DNA of 64,000 nt. It comes from Bacteroidota bacterium. GTDB lineage: Bacteria; Bacteroidota; Bacteroidia; Chitinophagales; Chitinophagaceae. The notes under the pieces are model-generated. The model was given only the letters and a program-made list of their open reading frames with translations. It made no database searches and was not told the origin of the DNA. Of the stretch, positions 51,495-61,667 are shown one piece after another (positions within the stretch are counted from its first letter, which is position 1; each line of letters starts with the position of its first letter). A program made the translations under genes and the position numbers. Location of the stretch: positions 186,001-250,000 of the forward strand of contig JAEZGS010000016.1 in NCBI GenBank assembly GCA_023437225.1. Reading direction: 5' to 3'.

Positions 51495-51663
51495 ATGGCA
51501 GGTTTTGGTGTAAGAGGTTCGACAAGTAATGAAGCGGTGGTGCAAACATTAAAAGGGAACATTAAAAATTGCCCGGTGGCTTATTGTATAAATTTATCCA
51601 TTATTTTAGTTTCCTGAAACTATTCGGATTCTATTTCTTGCACACTAACACGAATCACAATTT

Positions 51664-52851
51664 ATGAGGCTACTATTCAATTCACCGGCTCTGTTGGTTA
51701 CAGCGCTTGTTGCTTTTACAATTTCCTGCAACAACCAGAGTTCAAACGACAAACAAACGAGTGGTGATTCAACATCCAATACCAATTCAACTTCAAACAT
51801 CATGGGACCTGATAAATCACGCTTCAACAAACTTTCCAACGGAGACAGTGTTGCTTTATTCACACTCAAGAACGGAAACATAACCGTCTCTTTTACAAAT
51901 TATGGAGGAAAGATCTTAAGCATATTAACTCCCTCAAAAGATGGCAATCTCGTTGATGTTGCATTAGGATACCCGGATATAGCAGGGTATGAAAGCGATG
52001 CCGATCCATATATTGGAACGCTTGTGGGCCGATATGCAAATCGAATTGCGAAAGGCAGATTCAAACTGAACGGCAAAAGTTATCAGCTTGCCATCAACAA
52101 TGGACAAAACAGTCTCCACGGAGGACCAACGGGTTTTCATAAACGTGTGTGGGATGCAAAGCAGTTGAATGATACTACGCTTGAACTTAAATATGTTTCG
52201 AAAGACGGCGAAGAGGGTTATCCCGGGACATTAGGTTCAAAGGTGACTTATACTCTCACTTCTGATAACGCGATACGAATCGATTATGAAGCAACCACCG
52301 ATGCGGCGACGATCATTAATCTTACCAACCACTGCTATTTCAATCTTAGTGGCGAAGGTGCAGCAACGATCAATGATCATATTCTCAGCATTAACGCTGA
52401 TAATATAACACCTGTGGATACTACGTTGATTCCAACCGGAAAGCTGATGCCTGTAGAAGGTACTCCATTTGACTTCCGCAATCCAACAGCTATTGGTTCA
52501 CGCATTGAAGCGCAGCATGATCAGTTGATCGCAGGACAGGGTTATGATCACAACTTTGTATTGAACACAAAGGGCGATCTTTCGAAACCTGCTGCCACCG
52601 CGCATTCTGCAGTAACTGGCATTTACCTCGAAATGTTTACTACCGAACCGGGAGTTCAGTTTTATGGCGGCAATTTTCTTGATGGCAGTCTCACTGGCAA
52701 ATCAGGTAAAGCGTACCAGCGACGCAGTGGTTTTTGCCTGGAAGCACAGCATTTTCCAGATTCGCCCAATCAACCGTCATTTCCAACTGTTGTGTTAGAG
52801 CCTGGAAAAACTTATAAGCAAACGACGATATATAAATTTTCTACGAAATAG
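51664..52851 (+). CDS. galM: Aldose 1-epimerase, lipoprotein
   Basis: Interconverts alpha and beta anomers of sugars. The 395-residue protein has a lipobox at Cys22 and a Ser/Thr/Asn-rich linker to about residue 45, then a full mutarotase domain: 'NSLHGGPTGFHKRVWDA', the catalytic His in 'LTNHCYFNLSG', and the catalytic Glu in 'FCLEAQHFPDSPN'. It should act in the periplasm on sugar released by the next gene product. It is transcribed away from araR and is followed after 10 bases by the arabinofuranosidase. Confidence 0.94.
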   Translation: MRLLFNSPALLVTALVAFTISCNNQSSNDKQTSGDSTSNTNSTSNIMGPDKSRFNKLSNGDSVALFTLKNGNITVSFTNYGGKILSILTPSKDGNLVDVALGYPDIAGYESDADPYIGTLVGRYANRIAKGRFKLNGKSYQLAINNGQNSLHGGPTGFHKRVWDAKQLNDTTLELKYVSKDGEEGYPGTLGSKVTYTLTSDNAIRIDYEATTDAATIINLTNHCYFNLSGEGAATINDHILSINADNITPVDTTLIPTGKLMPVEGTPFDFRNPTAIGSRIEAQHDQLIAGQGYDHNFVLNTKGDLSKPAATAHSAVTGIYLEMFTTEPGVQFYGGNFLDGSLTGKSGKAYQRRSGFCLEAQHFPDSPNQPSFPTVVLEPGKTYKQTTIYKFSTK

Positions 52852-52861
52852 TTTGGCTACA

Positions 52862-54409
52862 ATGAGAAATGCAACGAAGTTTTTGGCGGTGCTGCTTTTA
52901 ACAGCAGCACCTTTTTTATGTGCCGATGCGCAAACAACCGTTCAATTAAGCGCTCCTTCTGACATTACCGTAAGCAGGCATATTTACGGCCATTTTGCTG
53001 AGCACCTGGGTCGCTGTATTTACGACGGCTTTTACGTGGGAGAGGATAACAAAGCTATTGCAAATACAGCAGGCATCCGCAATGACGTGGTATCTGCGCT
53101 TAAGACACTTAAAGTGCCTGTATTGCGATGGCCCGGTGGATGCTTTGCCGATACCTATCACTGGATGGACGGTATCGGGCCAAAAGAAAAGCGACCAACA
53201 ATTGTAAATACCTGGTGGGGTGGTGTTACGGAAAACAACTCGTTTGGCACGCATGATTTTCTCAATATGTGTAAGCTCATCGGCACCGAACCTTATCTTG
53301 CTGCAAATGTCGGAAGCGGTACTGTGCAGGAGTTGCAACAGTGGGTGCAATATGTCAATTTCGATGGCGAAAGTCCCATGTCAAAACTTCGCCAGGCAAA
53401 CGGGGAAACCAAACCATGGAAGGTGCAGTTCTGGGGAGTAGGCAACGAAGCCTGGGGATGTGGCGGAAACATGACTGCAGACTATTATGCCGACATTTAC
53501 AGGCAGTACGCAACATTCATGACAGGCGGTTCAAATACCGCTTCATTGTATCGCATTGCTTCAGGTGCAAATTCTTCTGACTACAACTGGACCGAAGTAT
53601 TGATGAAAAAAGTTCCGCAACATCTTATAGAAGGTGTTGCTCTTCATCACTATACTGTCATCGACTGGAATAAAAAAGGCCCTGCAAGGGGATTCAGTGA
53701 TGAACAATACTTCAATACAATGCGTTCAATGTGGAAGATGGAAGAACTTGTTAAGAAGCATTCTGCCATCATGGATAAGTATGATCCTGCAAAAAAGATC
53801 GCGCTTGTTGTTGACGAGTGGGGTGGATGGTATGATGTAGAGCCAGGTACGAATCCCGGCTTTCTATACCAGCAAAACACGATGCGCGATGCAATGATCG
53901 CAGGGGTTACGCTGAACATTTTCAACAATCATGCGGAGCGTGTGCGAATGGCCAATCTTGCGCAGGCCATCAATGTATTGCAGGCAGTTATCCTCACGGA
54001 AAAAGATAAGATGATCCTTACTCCAACTTACCATGTAATGGAGATGTATAACGTGCACCAGGATGCCAAACTTATTCCTTTGAAATATGCTCCAACACCT
54101 TTTGTGTATGGCAAAGATACCTTGCAGGCCATCTCAGTTTCAGCCTCGAAAGATTCTTTGGGCCGGGTGCATATTTCGCTGGTAAATATTGATACAAAAA
54201 AGCCACATCAATTGGTGATAGATGCGGCACAATTGAACTTTAGCTCGATCACTGGAAGGATATTATCATCCGCTTCAATCCAGGATTATAACAGTTTTAC
54301 CGAACCGTCTAAAATTCGTCCGGCTGCCTTCAATAGGGCGAGGCAAAACAATAAACGAATCACACTGGAAATACCACCGGCTTCGGTGATTGTATTGCAA
54401 CTGAAATGA
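52862..54409 (+). CDS. Secreted alpha-L-arabinofuranosidase (GH51)
   Basis: Removes terminal L-arabinofuranose from arabinan, arabinoxylan or their fragments. The 515-residue enzyme has a signal peptide (cleavage near 'CADAQ') and the GH51 core: 'HFAEHLGRCIYDG' near the N-terminus, acid/base Glu196 in 'GVGNEAWG', and nucleophile Glu319 in 'VVDEWGGW'. The C-terminal beta domain follows. The ATG at 52862 is chosen over the frame opening at a TTG (52853). It makes the substrate for the adjacent arabinose genes. It converges on a histidine kinase with a 2-base gap. Confidence 0.96.
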   Translation: MRNATKFLAVLLLTAAPFLCADAQTTVQLSAPSDITVSRHIYGHFAEHLGRCIYDGFYVGEDNKAIANTAGIRNDVVSALKTLKVPVLRWPGGCFADTYHWMDGIGPKEKRPTIVNTWWGGVTENNSFGTHDFLNMCKLIGTEPYLAANVGSGTVQELQQWVQYVNFDGESPMSKLRQANGETKPWKVQFWGVGNEAWGCGGNMTADYYADIYRQYATFMTGGSNTASLYRIASGANSSDYNWTEVLMKKVPQHLIEGVALHHYTVIDWNKKGPARGFSDEQYFNTMRSMWKMEELVKKHSAIMDKYDPAKKIALVVDEWGGWYDVEPGTNPGFLYQQNTMRDAMIAGVTLNIFNNHAERVRMANLAQAINVLQAVILTEKDKMILTPTYHVMEMYNVHQDAKLIPLKYAPTPFVYGKDTLQAISVSASKDSLGRVHISLVNIDTKKPHQLVIDAAQLNFSSITGRILSSASIQDYNSFTEPSKIRPAAFNRARQNNKRITLEIPPASVIVLQLK

Positions 54410-54411
54410 GG

Positions 54412-55638
54412 TCAGTTTTTGAGTGGAAGGGAAATGATGAAAGTGGCACCTTCATTTTCGCGACTTAATGCAGTAATGTAGCCGCGATGCTCTTCCACGA
54501 TCTTTTTGCAAAGAGCAAGTCCAATTCCTGTTCCTTCAAATTCGCTGTGCTTGTGTAATCGCTTGAACATTCCAAATATCTGTTCAGCATATTGCTGATC
54601 AAATCCAATTCCGTTGTCTTCGATAAAGATCCGGCAATACTGACTGTCATTTGCGATCGCATAATCAGACTGATTTTCTGAACGGATCTTAATGGCCGGC
54701 GGGATGTCTTTCTTAGAGTATTTAAGTGAATTATTGATCAGGTTGTAAAACAATGGTCTTATCAATCCGGGATTCACGGATAGCACTGGCAGTGATTCAA
54801 CCGTGATGGTAGCCGACTTGCTGGTCATTTCATCGTTAAGTTCCGTGATCACTTCATTGACCAGATAATTAAGGTCAGTTTCAACAAATGGCTCTTTATC
54901 GATGCTGATCTTGGAAAAGGTGAGTATGTCCTTGATAAGGTTTTCCATTCGTTGCCCCGAGTGCTGGATTTTATTAATAAACATAACAGCTTCCTCATCA
55001 AGATGATCCCGGTATTTATTATACAACCTGTCACCAAACATCCGGATCTTTCTAAGCGGCTCTTGCAGATCGTGCGAAGCCATGAATGCAAAACGATCAA
55101 GTTCCTTATTTGCGGCCTCTAACTGTGTAATGTTTTCAAGCAGCTGCCTGTTCAGTTCTGTTACGCGTTCCTCTGAAATTTTGCGTTCGGCAATTTCGTT
55201 TTCCAGGCTTTTATTGATCGCGATAAGTCTCTGTTCCTGGGCTGTGAGTTTTTGTGTTTTCCGATACAGATCAACAAAAACGGAAACCTTTGCTCTTAGC
55301 AATTCCGAATTAACGGGCTTGTAGATATAATCAACCGCTCCACTGCGATAACCTTTAAATATGTTCTCTTCACCGTACTGATTTGCGGTTATGAAGATGA
55401 TTGGAATGTGCTTCAGCTTTTCACGTTCGTAAATAAGAGAAGCTGTCTCAAACCCATTCAGGTTAGGCATCTTCACATCCATCAATATTAACGCGAAATC
55501 AAACTCGGTAAGCAGGATCTTAAGCGCCTGCCTACCAGAGTTAGCTTTAACCACTTTGTATCCATCCGGTTCAAGGATGGATTCTATGGACATTAAATTA
55601 TCTTCCCGATCATCGACTAGTAAGATCTTTGGCTGCAT
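54412..55638 (-). CDS. Response regulator-histidine kinase (REC-coiled coil-HisKA-HATPase)
   Basis: A 408-residue soluble signalling protein. The N-terminal receiver has Asp9/Asp10, phosphoacceptor Asp54 ('LMDVKMP') and Lys107; a coiled coil spans about 130-180; HisKA carries His189 in 'MASHDLQEPL'; the HATPase has N and G boxes 'NLINNSLKYS', 'EDNGIGFD' and 'GTGIGLALC'. It has no membrane segment. Its gene begins 12 bases after the stop of the large hybrid kinase, so they are cotranscribed, and its receiver is a natural target for that kinase. The output is unknown. Confidence 0.94.
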   Translation of the reverse strand: MQPKILLVDDREDNLMSIESILEPDGYKVVKANSGRQALKILLTEFDFALILMDVKMPNLNGFETASLIYEREKLKHIPIIFITANQYGEENIFKGYRSGAVDYIYKPVNSELLRAKVSVFVDLYRKTQKLTAQEQRLIAINKSLENEIAERKISEERVTELNRQLLENITQLEAANKELDRFAFMASHDLQEPLRKIRMFGDRLYNKYRDHLDEEAVMFINKIQHSGQRMENLIKDILTFSKISIDKEPFVETDLNYLVNEVITELNDEMTSKSATITVESLPVLSVNPGLIRPLFYNLINNSLKYSKKDIPPAIKIRSENQSDYAIANDSQYCRIFIEDNGIGFDQQYAEQIFGMFKRLHKHSEFEGTGIGLALCKKIVEEHRGYITALSRENEGATFIISLPLKN

Positions 55639-55650
55639 GCTCTGGGTTAA

Positions 55651-58600
55651 TTATTTATAAAACCAAACGCGCATCAGTGACAACAACTGATCGATCTTCA
55701 ACGGTTTTGTGATATAATCCGAGGCACCGGCCTCCAGGCATTTCTGCCTGTCGCCTTTCATTGCTTTGGCTGTTACTGCAATAATAGGAAGTAAATTGTT
55801 TTTATGTTCTCTTCTTATTTTTTGTGTGGTTTCATAACCATCCATCTCCGGCATCATAATGTCCATCAATACCATATCGATATTAGTGTTATCATTAAGG
55901 ATGGAAATCGCCTCCATACCGCTTTCAGCCGTGATCACGTTGATATTGTATCTCTCAAATACGGTTGTAAGGGCAAAAAGATTTCTCACATCATCATCTA
56001 CCACAAGAATATTTTTTCCGGTGAGAATGTCTTCCTTTTTTCTAATGCCTTCAATAATTCTTCTTTGTTCCTGCGCAAGCTCTTTGTGATTGATATGCAA
56101 CTGTAACACCGTTTCTTCGAGCAGGCGTTCAAGCGAGTTGACACCTTTTAATACCAGAGTATTCGAAACGGTTTGCAGGTGATTCAGCTCTGTTTTATTG
56201 AATTCCTTTGCTGAATACACGATCACCGGAGTCATCTTCTTTTTATATTCCGCGATCTTGTAAACAAGATCTTTGCCGGGCATATCGGGCACCATATAAT
56301 CCAGTGTGATGCAGTCGTACTCATTCTGCATCAGCAATTGAATAGCTTCTGCCGCTGTGGAAGCAACAGTTGTAATAATACTGTCACTGTTCAGAACTTT
56401 CGCTATCTGTGAAGACTCCGCCTCAACATCTTCAATGATAAGCACCTGCTTCTTTTCCTTCTTACTGAAGTTTATGATATCATCGAAAAGTTCATTGAGC
56501 GAATCATTTTCGAGAGGTTTCTGGTAAAAACTTCTGGCGCCCCGTTTCATCGCCAGTGCACGGTTTTCCTCTCCGGAGATCAGATGGATCGGTGTGTGTC
56601 TGTAGTTAAGATCATTTCTCAAAAGATCCAGAACCCGCCACCCACTTGTGTCCGGGAGTTTGACATCAAGTGTGATGGCAATAGGATTGAAACGATTGAT
56701 GTAATCAAATATCTCGATGTAATTGGTGGCGATCACTGCTTTAAGACCTTCCTTATGGGCCTTTTCGAGCATGATGCGTCCAAAGCGAAGATCATCTTCA
56801 ACAATCAATACCACATGATCATTTGGTTGGATATTGTTTCGGTCATCACCGGCTTCATTGAATATTTCGTTCACAATATTCTTGTGATTATCGAGGTCCG
56901 ATTCACTTAAATGAATGGACTCGAGAATTGTATTGATCCCTTCTTTCGTGGTATCAATATGAAGCTGCGATAATTCACTTCTTCCATCTTTGAATTCGCG
57001 CGTTACAGTACCTGCATTTTCAACAGGCAGGTATAAGATGAACGTGCTGCCAATACCCGGCTCACTCTGTAGTTCTATGGTACCGCCAAGCAATTCAGCT
57101 AAACCGCGACTAATTGAAAGACCTAGTCCGGTTCCCCCATATTTTCGGCTGGTAGAACCTTCCGCCTGCTGGAAGGCTTCAAAGATGATGTTTTGTTTAT
57201 CAAGCGGAATGCCGATACCGGTATCAGTGATAGCAAACCCAACGACCTGTGAAGCATTGTCCAGGCTTTGGCTCCCGGGTTTCCATTCACCATTGGCGCG
57301 GAATATTTTCAATCTTACTTCGCCTTTTTCTGTGAACTTAAATGAGTTCGATAACAGATTTTTGAGGATCTGGTTGAGGCGCTGCAGATCCGTCTCCATC
57401 GCTTCCGGAAGATTGGTATCTGTACTTATATTAAAGCGCAGGTGTCTTGCTTCAGAAATAGGTTTGAATGTTGTTTCAACGAAGGCAGTGATCTCCGAAA
57501 ACCGAACGGGGGAGAAGGTAGCCGAGATAAATCCCGATTCTATCTTTGATAAGTCAAGTATGTCATTGATCAATTGAATAAGGTCATCGCCACACGAGTG
57601 AATCGTCTTTGCATATCGTATCTGCTTCTCCGTTAAATTGCCCTCTGCATTTTCATACAATTGCTGTGCAAGAATTAGAAGGCTGTTGAGTGGTGTCCGC
57701 AGTTCATGCGACATATTCGCAAGGAACTCCGATTTGTATTTTGATGTCAGTGTTAATTGTTCCGCCTTTTCTTCCAACGATCTACGTGCTTCTTCAACCT
57801 CTTTGTTCTTTGCTTCCACTTCATTCTTCTGCTTAACGAGCAACAAGGCTTTGTCCTGCAATTCATCGTTCGTCCGTCGTAATTCTTCCTGCTGAACTTT
57901 CAATTCTCCCGCCAGTGATTGTGATTGTTTCAGAAGCTCTTCGGTACGCATGTTCGTTTCGATCGTATTCAATACAATACCGATACTTTCCGTTAACTGG
58001 CTTAAGAAGTCAAGATGTGTTTCGCTGAAATTATCCAGGGATGCAAGTTCAATAACGGCTTTCACGTGGTTCTCAAACAACACCGGCAGGATGATAAGAT
58101 TTGACGGTTTAGCACGTCCCAATCCGGAGTTTATCTTAATATAATTGTTTGGCACATTTGTAAGCATGATGCGTTCTTTTTCGAAAGCAACCTGCCCAAC
58201 CAGTCCCTCTCCAATTGCAAATTCTTTTGGAATGTTGTTATCGCCCTTGTACGCATATGCATTAACAAGGCGAAGCTTGATATTGTTTGTTTCTTCTTCC
58301 TGTTTGAGGATATAGAATGCGCCGTAGTGAGCAGATACCACCTGCGCAAGTTCGGAGAGTATACGCTGTGTTACTGTGTTGAGGTCTTTCTGACCCTGTA
58401 ACATCTGTGTAAACTTCGCGAGGTTTGATTTCAACCAGTCCTGTTCCTGGTTAAGCAACGTAGTTTCTTTCAGGTTTGCGATCATCTGGTTGATCGTATC
58501 TTTCAACGCTTCCACTTCACCTTTTGCTTCAACGCGAATTGTACGGGTAAGATCACCTTTTGTTACCGCCGATGCCACTTCAGAAATGGATCGCACCTGT

Positions 58601-61521
58601 GTTGTGAGATTTTGTGCAAGCTGGTTTACGTTCTCAGTAAGGTTCTTCCAGATACCTGACGCCCCAGGTACACTTGCCTGTCCTCCAAGTTTTCCTTCAA
58701 CACCCACCTCGCGCGCTACCGTAGTTACCTGGTCCGCAAACAATGCAAGCGTATCAATCATCTCATTGATCGTGTCTGTCAGTTGTGCTACTTCACCTTT
58801 TGCGTTGATCGATAGTTTTTGTCGCAGGTTACCGGTTGCTACGGCCGTCACCACTTTTGCGATTCCCCGCACCTGGCCGGTAAGATTCGATGCCATCATG
58901 TTTACAGAGTCGGTAAGATCCTTCCAGGTACCACCAACGCCGCGTACTTCAGCCTGTCCTCCCAACTTTCCATCGGTACCTACTTCACGTGCAACACGTG
59001 TCACTTCGTATGCAAAGGAGTTTAGCTGTTCCACCATCGTATTGATGGTATTTTTCAAATCAAGGATCTCTCCTTTAACATCAATGGCCACAGTTTTAGA
59101 AAGGTCACCGCTCGCCACCGCTTTTGTTACCTCCGCGATGTTTCGCACCTGTGCCGTTAAGTTACCGGTCATATGATTCACCGAATCGGTCAGATCTTTC
59201 CAGGTTCCTGCAACACCCGGTACAAACGCATATCCACCAAGCTTTCCATCGGTACCTACCTCGCGTGCCACACGGGTTACTTCGGAGGCAAAGGCACGAA
59301 GCTGGTCCACCATCGTGTTCAACGTTTCTTTCAATTGAAGGATCTCGCCGCGCACATCCACCGTGATCTTTTTCGACATGTCTCCATTTGCAACCGCGAT
59401 GGCCACTTCAGCGATGTTCCTTACCTGAGCAGTAAGATTGCCGGCCATCTGGTTTACCGAATCGGTAAGGTCTTTCCATGTTCCTGCAACTCCTGGTACA
59501 TTTGCCTGCCCTCCCAGTTTTCCTTCCGTACCAACTTCTCGCGCAACGCGCGTTACTTCCGATGCAAATCCGCGAAGCTGGTCCACCATCGTGTTAATAG
59601 TATTCTTTAATTCAAGGATCTCACCTCGCACATCCACCGTGATCTTGCGTGACAGGTCGCCGTTAGCTACCGCAGTAGTTACCTCCGCGATATTACGTAC
59701 CTGTGATGTCAGGTTAGATGCCATGATGTTTACTGAATCTGTCAGGTCTTTCCATGTTCCTGCAACACCCGGCACATAGGCCTGTCCTCCGAGTTTACCT
59801 TCAGAGCCCACTTCCCGCGCCACACGTGTTACTTCGGAACCGAACGAGTTCAACTGATCCACCATCGTATTGATGGTATTTTTTAATTCAAGGATCTCAC
59901 CTTTTACATCCACTGTGATCTTGCGCGATAGGTCACCATTTGCCACAGCGGTAGTAACTTCAGCGATATTTCGAACCTGGCCCGTAAGGTTTGATGCCAT
60001 GATGTTCACAGAGTCTGTCAAATCTTTCCATGTTCCTCCAACACCCGGTACATCAGCCTGTCCGCCGAGTTTTCCTTCGGATCCAACTTCGCGCGCAACG
60101 CGCGTTACTTCGGAACCGAATGAATTCAACTGGTCCACCATCGTATTGATGGTATTTTTTAATTCGAGGATCTCACCTTTCACGTCTACCGTGATCTTGC
60201 GCGACAAGTCGCCTTTCGCTACCGCAGTCGTTACCTCCGCGATGTTACGCACCTGGCCGGTAAGGTTGGAAGCCATACCATTCACTGAATCGGTAAGATC
60301 CTTCCACGTACCCGCAACTCCCTTTACCTGTGCCTGTCCGCCAAGTTTTCCTTCTGTTCCCACTTCCAGCGCCACACGCGTTACTTCAGAAGAGAACGAG
60401 TTGAGCTGATCCACCATCGTGTTGATGGTATTTTTTAATTCAAGTATTTCGCCTTTTACGTCCACGGTGATCTTACGGGAAAGGTCGCCTTTTGCCACGG
60501 CTGTCGTTACTTCGGCAATATTTCGAACCTGTGCAGTAAGATTACTACCCATCTGGTTCACTGAATCCGTTAGGTTCTTCCAGGTACCGGCAACACCTTT
60601 TACTTCGGCCTGTCCCCCCAACTTTCCTTCTGTACCTACTTCAAGCGCCACGCGTGTTACTTCGGAGGAGAATGAATTCAACTGATCCACCATCGTATTG
60701 ATGGTATTCTTCAGCTCCAATATTTCACCCTTTACATCAACTGTAATTTTTTTAGATAGATCACCTTTCGCTACGGCGGTGGTCACTTCCGCAATGTTTC
60801 GTACCTGTGCAGTCAGATTCGAAGCCATACCATTCACCGAATCTGTAAGGTCTTTCCAAACACCTGCGACACCTTTTACTTTTGCCTGTCCACCGAGTTT
60901 TCCTTCAGATCCTACTTCACGGGCAACGCGCGTTACCTCCATGGAGAAGAGATTGAGCTGCTCCACCATGTCGTTCACTTCATGTGCGATGCGAGCAAAT
61001 TCTCCCTGCAACTGGTGGTTGCCGATGTGCAAAGGCATTTCCTGCGACAGATTTCCTTTTGCCACAGAACTGATCACATGAGCAATTTCGATGGTAGGAT
61101 GAACCAGATCGGAAATAAGTTCATTGATAGATTCGATGCTGGTATTCCAGGAGCCTTTTGCATCGGCGATACCTATACGTTGTGTAAGCTTCCCTTGTTT
61201 TCCTATGGTATTGCTTGCCCTAGTAAACTCTTCAGTCATCTTCTCATTGAGCGATATGATCTCATTTATTGTATCACATATCTTTCCGGAAAGCCCCACC
61301 TGATCGAATGGCATGCGCACATTGAAGTTTCCGTTTTTCACTTCAGTAAGAACACGCAAAAGTTCTTTCTGATCAAGCACAGCATTGCTGTCAGTCTGGG
61401 GAATTATGGAATAAGACGGTTCACTTTCCAATATCAGTTCTGCCCGTTTTGAGGAAGAATTTTTTAACACCTGTTCGTTTCCGTTAGGTTTAGCGGACTT
61501 GCTCGTTTTTTTAGTAGCCAT
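55651..61521 (-). CDS. Giant soluble hybrid histidine kinase with tandem HAMP units
   Basis: A 1956-residue protein. Order: charged start (1-50), degenerate HAMP-like region (50-195), nine 92-residue HAMP units (about 200-1030), GAF domain (about 1060-1210), coiled coil, HisKA with 'MSHELRTPLN' (His near 1273), HATPase (N box near 1385), and three receivers whose phosphoacceptor Asp lie near 1620, 1740 and 1886. It has no membrane segment. This is the architecture of group III (Nik1/Os-1-like) hybrid kinases, known in fungi as osmotic or fungicide-responsive and also found in bacteria. The ligand is unknown. It is followed by a smaller REC-kinase gene. Confidence 0.95.
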   Translation of the reverse strand: MATKKTSKSAKPNGNEQVLKNSSSKRAELILESEPSYSIIPQTDSNAVLDQKELLRVLTEVKNGNFNVRMPFDQVGLSGKICDTINEIISLNEKMTEEFTRASNTIGKQGKLTQRIGIADAKGSWNTSIESINELISDLVHPTIEIAHVISSVAKGNLSQEMPLHIGNHQLQGEFARIAHEVNDMVEQLNLFSMEVTRVAREVGSEGKLGGQAKVKGVAGVWKDLTDSVNGMASNLTAQVRNIAEVTTAVAKGDLSKKITVDVKGEILELKNTINTMVDQLNSFSSEVTRVALEVGTEGKLGGQAEVKGVAGTWKNLTDSVNQMGSNLTAQVRNIAEVTTAVAKGDLSRKITVDVKGEILELKNTINTMVDQLNSFSSEVTRVALEVGTEGKLGGQAQVKGVAGTWKDLTDSVNGMASNLTGQVRNIAEVTTAVAKGDLSRKITVDVKGEILELKNTINTMVDQLNSFGSEVTRVAREVGSEGKLGGQADVPGVGGTWKDLTDSVNIMASNLTGQVRNIAEVTTAVANGDLSRKITVDVKGEILELKNTINTMVDQLNSFGSEVTRVAREVGSEGKLGGQAYVPGVAGTWKDLTDSVNIMASNLTSQVRNIAEVTTAVANGDLSRKITVDVRGEILELKNTINTMVDQLRGFASEVTRVAREVGTEGKLGGQANVPGVAGTWKDLTDSVNQMAGNLTAQVRNIAEVAIAVANGDMSKKITVDVRGEILQLKETLNTMVDQLRAFASEVTRVAREVGTDGKLGGYAFVPGVAGTWKDLTDSVNHMTGNLTAQVRNIAEVTKAVASGDLSKTVAIDVKGEILDLKNTINTMVEQLNSFAYEVTRVAREVGTDGKLGGQAEVRGVGGTWKDLTDSVNMMASNLTGQVRGIAKVVTAVATGNLRQKLSINAKGEVAQLTDTINEMIDTLALFADQVTTVAREVGVEGKLGGQASVPGASGIWKNLTENVNQLAQNLTTQVRSISEVASAVTKGDLTRTIRVEAKGEVEALKDTINQMIANLKETTLLNQEQDWLKSNLAKFTQMLQGQKDLNTVTQRILSELAQVVSAHYGAFYILKQEEETNNIKLRLVNAYAYKGDNNIPKEFAIGEGLVGQVAFEKERIMLTNVPNNYIKINSGLGRAKPSNLIILPVLFENHVKAVIELASLDNFSETHLDFLSQLTESIGIVLNTIETNMRTEELLKQSQSLAGELKVQQEELRRTNDELQDKALLLVKQKNEVEAKNKEVEEARRSLEEKAEQLTLTSKYKSEFLANMSHELRTPLNSLLILAQQLYENAEGNLTEKQIRYAKTIHSCGDDLIQLINDILDLSKIESGFISATFSPVRFSEITAFVETTFKPISEARHLRFNISTDTNLPEAMETDLQRLNQILKNLLSNSFKFTEKGEVRLKIFRANGEWKPGSQSLDNASQVVGFAITDTGIGIPLDKQNIIFEAFQQAEGSTSRKYGGTGLGLSISRGLAELLGGTIELQSEPGIGSTFILYLPVENAGTVTREFKDGRSELSQLHIDTTKEGINTILESIHLSESDLDNHKNIVNEIFNEAGDDRNNIQPNDHVVLIVEDDLRFGRIMLEKAHKEGLKAVIATNYIEIFDYINRFNPIAITLDVKLPDTSGWRVLDLLRNDLNYRHTPIHLISGEENRALAMKRGARSFYQKPLENDSLNELFDDIINFSKKEKKQVLIIEDVEAESSQIAKVLNSDSIITTVASTAAEAIQLLMQNEYDCITLDYMVPDMPGKDLVYKIAEYKKKMTPVIVYSAKEFNKTELNHLQTVSNTLVLKGVNSLERLLEETVLQLHINHKELAQEQRRIIEGIRKKEDILTGKNILVVDDDVRNLFALTTVFERYNINVITAESGMEAISILNDNTNIDMVLMDIMMPEMDGYETTQKIRREHKNNLLPIIAVTAKAMKGDRQKCLEAGASDYITKPLKIDQLLSLMRVWFYK
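58441..60924. repeat. Nine tandem 276-bp coding repeats (HAMP units)
   Basis: Each unit encodes 92 residues with a 'GKLGG' and 'TWKDLTDSVN' start and a 'GEILELKNTINTMVDQL' end. Units keep exact phase (276 bp). The middle units differ by only a few residues; the last two are more diverged. Confidence 0.9.
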
Positions 61522-61667
61522 GGAGTTGAGATTGATGGTATGGAAAATTAATATACGAAACTGGAGTATGAACAGAAGGGGTGCATATTATTTTATTATA
61601 CTTGTATCACCATCCTACCTATTGTAATTCGTTTCCTGCCCAACATTGTTTAGCCAAAACTTTTATT

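Noticed and set aside
58058..58073. Second parS-like sequence around TCACGTG
   Set aside because: Only the left half matches; the right half diverges and it lies within the kinase coding sequence.
58441..60924. CRISPR-like or satellite repeat
   Set aside because: The 276-bp period stays in frame and encodes HAMP units; there are no short identical repeats with unique spacers.
58490..61081. Several long open frames on the plus strand opposite the HAMP array (up to 228 codons)
   Set aside because: They are antisense shadows of the repeated kinase codons: they have the same periodicity, low-complexity Ser/Thr/Pro content and no family resemblance.
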